Shown here piece by piece: positions 58,727 through 64,000 of a stretch of DNA of 64,000 nucleotides. The notes under the pieces were generated by a model. The model was not told the origin of the DNA and did no database searches. It worked only from the letters and a program-made list of their open reading frames with translations. Positions within the stretch are counted from its first letter, which is position 1. The number at the start of each line of letters is the position of its first letter. The stretch is from Occallatibacter riparius (lineage in GTDB: Bacteria; Acidobacteriota; Terriglobia; Terriglobales; Acidobacteriaceae): assembly GCF_025264625.1 (NCBI RefSeq), contig NZ_CP093313.1:2108001-2172000 (forward strand), written 5' to 3'. Position numbers and translations under genes: made by a program.

Positions 58727-59116
58727 TCAGGGGCGGAGGTCGCCCTGGGTGCGGTGAGCGTCGATGGTGGGGGCGGGGATGGTGGGTTCTGTGGCGGCGT
58801 CCTTTTTGGAGCGGCGCCAGACGTTGCCTACGGCGAGGGTCCAGAGGGGGACCATGTCGACGCCGGGGATAAGCTTGGCGGCGGCAGAGGGCAGGAATTC
58901 CCAGTGCCAGCCGAGGAGAAACGTGAGGATACCGGCCATGGCAAGGTCGACGAGGTCGTCGGCGGGCGAGGCGGCGCCTTCTATGAAGAGGGGGAAGCCG
59001 ATCATCTGCAGGACGTCGGCCAGAATGGCGAGGCCGAGGGCGATGCGGATGCGCGGGCCTTCGGCAAGGGCCAGTTTCTTTTGGTTGACTTCGTTTAGCT
59101 CGACGGGAAGTTTCAT
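58727..59116 (-). CDS. Small membrane protein of unknown function
   Basis: 129 residues. Two or three hydrophobic segments (about 24-48, 58-72 and 82-96), with the pattern DLAMAGILTFLLGWHWEFLPSAAAKLIPGVDMVPLWTL. The C terminus is charged. No family recognised with confidence, although similar short helical proteins occur widely in acidobacteria. It converges with the Pit gene, and a 7-nt repeat array lies upstream. Confidence 0.55.
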   Translation of the reverse strand: MKLPVELNEVNQKKLALAEGPRIRIALGLAILADVLQMIGFPLFIEGAASPADDLVDLAMAGILTFLLGWHWEFLPSAAAKLIPGVDMVPLWTLAVGNVWRRSKKDAATEPTIPAPTIDAHRTQGDLRP

Positions 59117-59183
59117 GGGTATGCCCTGCCTCTTCCTGATGAGATGGTAGATCAGGCGGCCCGGATGGAACAGACATCGGGTA

Positions 59184-59201
59184 TTAGGGATTAGGGCTTA
59201 G
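59184..59201 (+). repeat. Degenerate 7-nt repeat (short array)
   Basis: TTAGGGA, TTAGGGC, TTAG in 7-base register, between the small membrane gene and the PD-(D/E)XK-like gene. Confidence 0.6.
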
Positions 59202-59872
59202 ACGGACAGGGCTAGTTCGGCTGCGGGGTCGATCACCAGGCGCGGGCCGGGGGCCGATGCGGTCGCGGGGGCGGGCATGGCGATGACCGGCTTGGGGCGT
59301 GCAGAGGGGACAGCAGAGCTGTTTCCCTGGCCGAGCAGCATTTCCTGCACGCGGTCCTGCGAGAAGTGCCATTTTTCGGGCAGCATTTCGACGACGCGCT
59401 GGCCGTTGGCGGCAGTCCACTCGTACATTTCGAGGAGGGTGCAGCGGCCGGTGCGGGCAACGACCTCGCGCATATTTGCGGCGATTTCTTCGGGCGAGGC
59501 AAGGTAGACGCGGGGGAGCTCGTGAATGGCGGCGCCTTCAAACTGGACCAAACAGACTACGGTGCGGGAGCCGTAGCCGGCGCGCCACATGTCGATGGCG
59601 CTGAGGCAGTCGATGCGCATGCCGTTGGTTTCAGCCACGCGGCGGACGAATCCGTTGGTGAGGGCCCATTCGCCGTTGTCGCTGGCCTTTACGGAAACTT
59701 TGAGGAGATTGCCGGCCTTGGTGACGACGAGGTCGTACCAGGGCTTGTCGCGGCCGGCCTGAACCAGGACGTCAAAGCCGCAGCGGGCGAACTGGGCGGC
59801 GGCGATGCCTTCGGCGCCTACGGACATGGGCCAGGAGGCGGGCTTGCTTATGGGGGAGGAGAAGACGGCCAT
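59198..59872 (-). CDS. PD-(D/E)XK nuclease-like protein of unknown function
   Basis: 224 residues. The N-terminal 80 show a restriction-endonuclease-fold pattern: SVGAEGIAAAQFARCGFDVLVQAG (Glu in the first helix), then PWYDLVVTKAGNLLKVSVKAS, giving E, D and K-x-K in the order E...D...(x)VK. The second half (DCLSAIDMWRAGYGSRTVVCLVQF and later ELPRVYLASPEEIAANMREVVARTGRC) is not like a known nuclease accessory domain. No partner methylase or helicase is next to it. Could be an orphan nuclease of a mobile or repair function. No signal peptide. Confidence 0.55.
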   Translation of the reverse strand: MAVFSSPISKPASWPMSVGAEGIAAAQFARCGFDVLVQAGRDKPWYDLVVTKAGNLLKVSVKASDNGEWALTNGFVRRVAETNGMRIDCLSAIDMWRAGYGSRTVVCLVQFEGAAIHELPRVYLASPEEIAANMREVVARTGRCTLLEMYEWTAANGQRVVEMLPEKWHFSQDRVQEMLLGQGNSSAVPSARPKPVIAMPAPATASAPGPRLVIDPAAELALSV

Positions 59873-60283
59873 TACAAGGCTCCTTCGGGTGCGGCGAAAG
59901 CCTGTCGCCGCGAAATCGTATGCCCGCCCAAGGATGGAACTTCCCCGCGCTACTCGGATGAGGAATAGCCCACGGGCCCGGAACTGCGGACGCCCCTGAA
60001 TAGTCGCTGGTTGTGTGCGATGAAGAGCTACCGCAGGTCCCCGCGCCGGAGTGTTCAGGTGGATCAGTTATCGGCTGATTTCCACAGCTTGTAAGTGATA
60101 TGCGTCACGGGGCTCGTGAATTGCTCGCTATGTGTTTTGTTTCGGGAAGGAAGAGGTGGATTCCCGAGTCGGAAAAGGATCAGGGGCAGTCGGGGTGGGG
60201 GAGAGAACGGGCCGTCTTTTCCACGCCCGGCCCGGCGGGCCAATCCTGAGTCACTTCCGTTAACATACGAAAGGACCCGCAGA
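59873..60283. other. Promoter spacer upstream of scpB
   Basis: 411 bp with no gene. The right end (about 60240-60283) holds AAAGGACC, the scpB ribosome-binding site. No repeat of the window's families was seen in it. Divergent transcription from the PD-(D/E)XK-like gene makes it a likely two-way promoter. Confidence 0.5.
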
Positions 60284-61627
60284 ATGAGCCTGAAAGCCAA
60301 GCTGGAAGCCGTCATCTACGCTGCCGAAGAGCCTGTAACTCTCGCGCAGCTCGCCCAGATTTTTGCTGCCGATGCCCTGGAGTGGCAGGCTGCGCAAGCC
60401 GCCGCCGCCGCCGAGGCGAACGCCGAGGTAGTGGGCGAGGCTGCGGAGGAGGCTCCTCCGCTGCTTGGCGAAGGGCTGGAGATGCTTCCGGTGGCCGATA
60501 CGGCTGCGATGGCCGCGCAGGCCAGCGTGGAGGCGGCGAATGCCGCGTTGACGAATACCGCAGCGGATGAGGACGGAGCGGAGTCTGCGGCAACGGTTGC
60601 TGAGGGGGTTGAGGGCGCGACGGAGCAGGGGCCTACGGAAGCTTCGCCCGCGGAAGGGGCAGCTACAGAAGGGGCAACGCTGGATGCGGCGGGTCAGGTT
60701 GATGAGCCGGCTAACCTCGAGCCCGTGGATGCGGAGGCCGAGGCGCGCCGGCTGGCGCGGCAGCGCGATCGCGAGATCAAGGCGATTCTCAAGCAGATTC
60801 TGGACGAGATCATTGCGACATCGGAGAGCGATGAGCGCGGCATCGAGATTCGTGAGATTGCCGGCGGGTATCGCATGGCGACGAAGCCCGAGTGCCATGA
60901 CGCGGTGCGGCTGTTCGTGAAGAGCCTGAAGCCGCCGTTGAAGTTGTCGTTGCCGGCGCTGGAGACGCTGGCTGTAGTTGCTTACAAGCAGCCGGTGACG
61001 GCGCCCGAAGTGAGCGAGATCCGTGGCGTGGAGTCGGGCGGCGTGCTGGGTTCGCTGCTGGCGAGGAAGCTGATCGCGACTGCGGGACGCAAGCAGGTGA
61101 TTGGCCGGCCGATTTTGTATAAGACGACGAAGGAATTTCTGCTGCGCTTCGGGTTGAAGGATCTGGCCGAGCTGCCGTCGATGGAAGAGTTCGAGAAGAT
61201 GGCGGCGGCCGAAATCGAGGAGATGGAGCCCGAAGCGGTGGCTGCGGATGCTGCGCAGGCGGCGCTCGAAGAAGCCGAAGCCGCGGAACCGGGTGCTGAG
61301 CCGACGCCGGAAGCGGGCGAGGAACTGGGTACTCAACGAGTTGAAGCTCCCGCTGGGCTCGAAGAGAATTCGCCCAGCGGTATTGAATTGGCCGGATCCA
61401 CGGAAGCCGCAGAGGCTGCCGAGGATCAGGATGTAAGGGCCTCTGAAGAATCTTTGGAGAGCTTGACCGACGCGACGTCAGCCGAGCCTTCCACACCATC
61501 CAACGAGCCAGATGCCGAAGTAGTGGAAGCGTCTGGAGCTCCGCCCGCCGCGCCGGAGACTGATGCTCCGGCAGAAAATGAGGCCCATCCCCATGCCGAG
61601 GAAGTCGAAGAAGAACACGGAGTCTGA
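60284..61627 (+). CDS. scpB: Segregation and condensation protein B with large insertion and tail
   Basis: 447 residues from ATG 60284, preceded by AAAGGACC; a longer ORF to 60095 is not needed. The first winged-helix part, LKAKLEAVIYAAEEPVTLAQLAQIF, is broken at about residue 35 by some 125 residues rich in Ala and Glu, and resumes at about 160 with RDREIKAILKQILDEI. The conserved core is GIEIREIAGGYRMATKPE, LPALETLAVVAYKQPVTAPEVSEIRGVESGGVLGSLLARKLI and GRPILYKTTKEFLLRFGL. After about residue 300 comes a 145-residue acidic tail. Normal ScpB proteins are about 200 residues. It partners ScpA and SMC in chromosome segregation. Confidence 0.88.
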   Translation: MSLKAKLEAVIYAAEEPVTLAQLAQIFAADALEWQAAQAAAAAEANAEVVGEAAEEAPPLLGEGLEMLPVADTAAMAAQASVEAANAALTNTAADEDGAESAATVAEGVEGATEQGPTEASPAEGAATEGATLDAAGQVDEPANLEPVDAEAEARRLARQRDREIKAILKQILDEIIATSESDERGIEIREIAGGYRMATKPECHDAVRLFVKSLKPPLKLSLPALETLAVVAYKQPVTAPEVSEIRGVESGGVLGSLLARKLIATAGRKQVIGRPILYKTTKEFLLRFGLKDLAELPSMEEFEKMAAAEIEEMEPEAVAADAAQAALEEAEAAEPGAEPTPEAGEELGTQRVEAPAGLEENSPSGIELAGSTEAAEAAEDQDVRASEESLESLTDATSAEPSTPSNEPDAEVVEASGAPPAAPETDAPAENEAHPHAEEVEEEHGV

Positions 61628-64000
61628 ACTTTTTGAGACGCAGGCGAACGAGACAGAGCCTGCGCAATCGGCGCAAGAAGGCGCTGTTCCTGAAGCAGAA
61701 TCTGATCTGCCTGTAAAAAAGACCGCGCGCAAGAAGCGTGCCGCTAAAGCTGCGCCTGCAGAGGCGGTCACTGTGATCCAGGAGGCCGATGCCGTGGCTC
61801 CCGAGGTGGAAGCGAAGGCACAGGCCGAGGATACCTTCGACGCAGCGTTCGAGGCTAACGACGCGACGGAGCGGAGCACGCCGGAAGCCGTTGCGCAGCC
61901 CGCTGCAAAAGCGGAAAAGCCGAAGAAGGCAAAGCGGGCGAAGAAGGCAAAGGCGGAAGAAGCCGAGGTTGAAGCCGTCGAGGCGCAAGCGTCAATTGAG
62001 ACGCCGGAGCCCGAGCCGCAGGCCGATGGAACTCCGGATGAGCTCGATGCAGATGAAGAGGACGAGCTTGAGGGCGACTGGGAATCTGGTGCCGACGATG
62101 AAGACGAAGACGAGGACGAGGATGAGCAGGAGAAGCTGCCTTTGCCTCCGGCTCGGCTGGAGCGGTTGCAGAAGATTCTTGCTGCCGCCGGAGTCGCAAG
62201 TAGACGCCACGCCGAGGAGTTGATCAGCGAGGGACGCGTTCAGGTGAACGGCAAGGTGGTAACCGAGCTGGGCACCAAGGCCGATGCGGCTCGGGACCAC
62301 ATTCGGGTGGACGGCAAGCTGCTGCACGGGGCGGAGCGGCTGCGGTATTTCGTGCTGAACAAGCCGCGCGGCTACGTGACTACGGTGAGCGACCCCGAGG
62401 GGCGCCCGACGGTGATGGAGTTCTTCGCCAAGACAGGCGAGCGCGTGTACCCGGTGGGACGACTCGACTACCTGAGCGAAGGTCTGCTGCTGATGACCAA
62501 CGACGGCGACCTGGCGAACAAGTTAACGAAGGCAGCGTCGGGCGTGGAGAAGACGTATCTGGTGAAGGTGAGCGGCGAGCCGGATGAAGAGATGATCGAC
62601 AGCCTCCGCGAGGGGGTAAGCATCGATCGTGGAAAGCCAGGCGAGGGACGGGTGCGGACTGCGCCGGCGCGGATCCAGAAGGTGCGGCAGGGCGACAACC
62701 CATGGTTTGAGGTGACGCTGATTGAAGGCCGCAACCGCGAACTGAGGAAGATGTTCGAAGAGATTGGGCACCACGTGGAGAAGATCCGGCGCGTGGGCTA
62801 CGGGCCGCTGGTGCTTGATGTAGAGCCGGGGCAGTCACGAGAGCTCGATGACCAGGAGTTGCACCTGCTGCAGCTGGCAGCGGCGGGCAAATGGAAGCCG
62901 AGGCGCGTGAAGGGTGCGGCCATGCTGCCGAAGGAGGCAGGCCGCAGCGTGGATCACGAGGCCGGGAAGCGCGGGGGAAGACCTTTCCGGGATAAGCGCA
63001 GGCCTGACTCGCGACCGGGTACGCGTTCGGATTCGCGGCCGGGCCGTGGATTCCAGGAACGCGGTGGCCGTTCCAGCGAAAGGCCTGCCTACGGGCGCGG
63101 CCCGGAGAGAGGCCAGGGAACAGGGTTCGGTGGTCAGGACCGCGGCGGGGCGCGGCGGGAATTTGACCGGCCAAGGCCACCGCGGACGGGTGATTCGCGA
63201 CCGGGTGGTTTTGGCGGCGGATTTGAAGGCGGCCAAGACAGGGGGCAGGGTTCAGAGACCACGGGTCAGGAGCGGCGGCAAGGCGGCGGCTTCCAAGGCC
63301 GAGAGAATAGGCAGGGCTTTGGCGGCCAAGGGCGCGGCCAGAGCCGAGGGGCGGGCTCAGCTCGAACCTCAGAAGGCCGCGGATTTGGGCGCGGACCTTC
63401 CCGCGGACCTGGGCGCGATCAGGAACGAGGCGAGCGGCCAGCGCGTCCGCAGGGGCAGCGGTTCGGCGGAGATCGTCCATTCCGGGCCAAGCCGGAGTTT
63501 CAGGGTGAACGACCGCGGCGCGGACCAAGTTCGGGAGGTGGCTTTCAGGCGAGGCCACCCCGTGCGGGCTCCCAGGAGAGGCCAGCGCGTTCAGGGTTCC
63601 AGGAGCGGCCTCCGCGTCCGGGATTCCAAGATCGGCCAGCGCGGCCCGGAAAGCTGCATATCGAGGAAGAAGGTGCCGGCCGCGGCGAGGGACGGACTCA
63701 GGGCCGAATTGATCGGGGGACTGATCGCGGAACGGATCGCGCTTCGAGGGGTGAATTCCGGCCGGAGCGTCCTGAAACTGGGACGAGAGGTCGTGAGGGG
63801 CGTGGTGGGTTTGGGAACCGTCCGCCGCGGCCTGCTGGTGGCGGCTTCCGGCAGGACCGGGGAGGCGACCAGCGCCGCGGGGAGTTTCGAGGGCTTGGCC
63901 AGCAGCGGGAAGATCGGCGGCCACCCAGGGCCGAGGGTGGCGGAGGCAGGCCGGAGGGCAGACCTGGGGCCAGACCAGGCTCTAGACCGGCATCGGGACC
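61593..64000 (+). CDS. rluB: Large-subunit pseudouridine synthase (RluB type), C terminus beyond the window
   Basis: Open frame runs to the window edge, so the protein is partial. ATG 61593 follows GAGG by nine bases; an in-frame ATG at 61578 is possible. Both overlap the scpB end. The first 185 residues are a charged, mainly acidic extension (runs of DEDEDEDE and KKAKRAKKAK). From about 188 comes the S4 RNA-binding domain (RLERLQKILAAAGVASRRHAEELIS), then the RsuA/RluB catalytic region with VGRLDYLSEGLLLMTNDG (catalytic Asp) and LIEGRNRELRKMFEEIGHHV. After about 425 a tail of more than 370 Gly/Arg-rich residues (RGG and GxGxG repeats) extends beyond 64000. It modifies 23S rRNA. Confidence 0.88.
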   Translation, partial: MPRKSKKNTESELFETQANETEPAQSAQEGAVPEAESDLPVKKTARKKRAAKAAPAEAVTVIQEADAVAPEVEAKAQAEDTFDAAFEANDATERSTPEAVAQPAAKAEKPKKAKRAKKAKAEEAEVEAVEAQASIETPEPEPQADGTPDELDADEEDELEGDWESGADDEDEDEDEDEQEKLPLPPARLERLQKILAAAGVASRRHAEELISEGRVQVNGKVVTELGTKADAARDHIRVDGKLLHGAERLRYFVLNKPRGYVTTVSDPEGRPTVMEFFAKTGERVYPVGRLDYLSEGLLLMTNDGDLANKLTKAASGVEKTYLVKVSGEPDEEMIDSLREGVSIDRGKPGEGRVRTAPARIQKVRQGDNPWFEVTLIEGRNRELRKMFEEIGHHVEKIRRVGYGPLVLDVEPGQSRELDDQELHLLQLAAAGKWKPRRVKGAAMLPKEAGRSVDHEAGKRGGRPFRDKRRPDSRPGTRSDSRPGRGFQERGGRSSERPAYGRGPERGQGTGFGGQDRGGARREFDRPRPPRTGDSRPGGFGGGFEGGQDRGQGSETTGQERRQGGGFQGRENRQGFGGQGRGQSRGAGSARTSEGRGFGRGPSRGPGRDQERGERPARPQGQRFGGDRPFRAKPEFQGERPRRGPSSGGGFQARPPRAGSQERPARSGFQERPPRPGFQDRPARPGKLHIEEEGAGRGEGRTQGRIDRGTDRGTDRASRGEFRPERPETGTRGREGRGGFGNRPPRPAGGGFRQDRGGDQRRGEFRGLGQQREDRRPPRAEGGGGRPEGRPGARPGSRPASG

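Overview
The window is one contig piece of a GC-rich Gram-negative soil bacterium. Gene content (exported methionine sulfoxide reductases, plant-polysaccharide hydrolases, ECF sigma/anti-sigma operons followed by DUF4097 and DUF5668 proteins, an NrfC/NrfD electron-transfer module) and the dense short hairpin repeats between genes point to Acidobacteriota, most likely family Acidobacteriaceae. That assignment is inference from style and gene families, not from a marker gene; no rRNA, tRNA, phage, IS transposase or CRISPR array was found.

Layout. 0-6.2 kb: end of a TPP-dependent pyruvate oxidase, then a CRP-type operator and an operon of tetraheme cytochrome, four-cluster ferredoxin and NrfD, with a multispan membrane protein behind it. 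6.2-10.6 kb: phospholipase D/cardiolipin synthase-like gene overlapping an EEP nuclease, and a TonB-dependent receptor. 10.6-15 kb: five-gene ECF sigma operon. 15.5-24.3 kb: a lipoprotein, an exported MsrA and a Tat-exported MsrB facing each other, glgC, a barrel protein, a YdcF protein, a nitroreductase and a second ECF sigma operon. 24.5-30.2 kb: purA, small genes, mutM, a 1 kb gene-free stretch that looks like a sigma-54-driven structured RNA, and a Q-rich protein with a receiver-like domain. 30.3-44.8 kb: HIT, AGE epimerase, GH9, FUSC, a molybdopterin oxidoreductase, rhodanese, GNAT, M24 peptidase, GH67 and tdh. 44.8-53.7 kb: repeat-rich accessory region with a c-type cytochrome, a lower-GC island holding a secreted protein and a DUF262 + HEPN gene pair, then asnS and an acyltransferase. 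52.8-64 kb: M50 protease, trpS, scpA, an AbrB/Doc toxin-antitoxin pair, a Pit transporter, an orphan PD-(D/E)XK-like gene, scpB and rluB (cut by the window end).

How the genes work together. The 32-44 kb genes fit breakdown of plant cell walls (GH9 on beta-glucans, GH67 on glucuronoxylan, an AGE-type sugar epimerase). The two sigma operons are probably envelope-stress circuits. The MsrA/MsrB pair would repair oxidised methionines outside the cytoplasm. scpA, scpB and rluB form the familiar chromosome-segregation neighbourhood, but each protein carries long low-complexity additions.

The strongest candidates for something undescribed are the DUF262-HEPN pair (48.4-50.1 kb), the putative sigma-54 RNA (28.4-28.6 kb), degenerate arrays of 7-nt units in six spacers, and a family of hairpin repeats, one of which shows base-pair covariation and one of which lies inside the asnS coding sequence.
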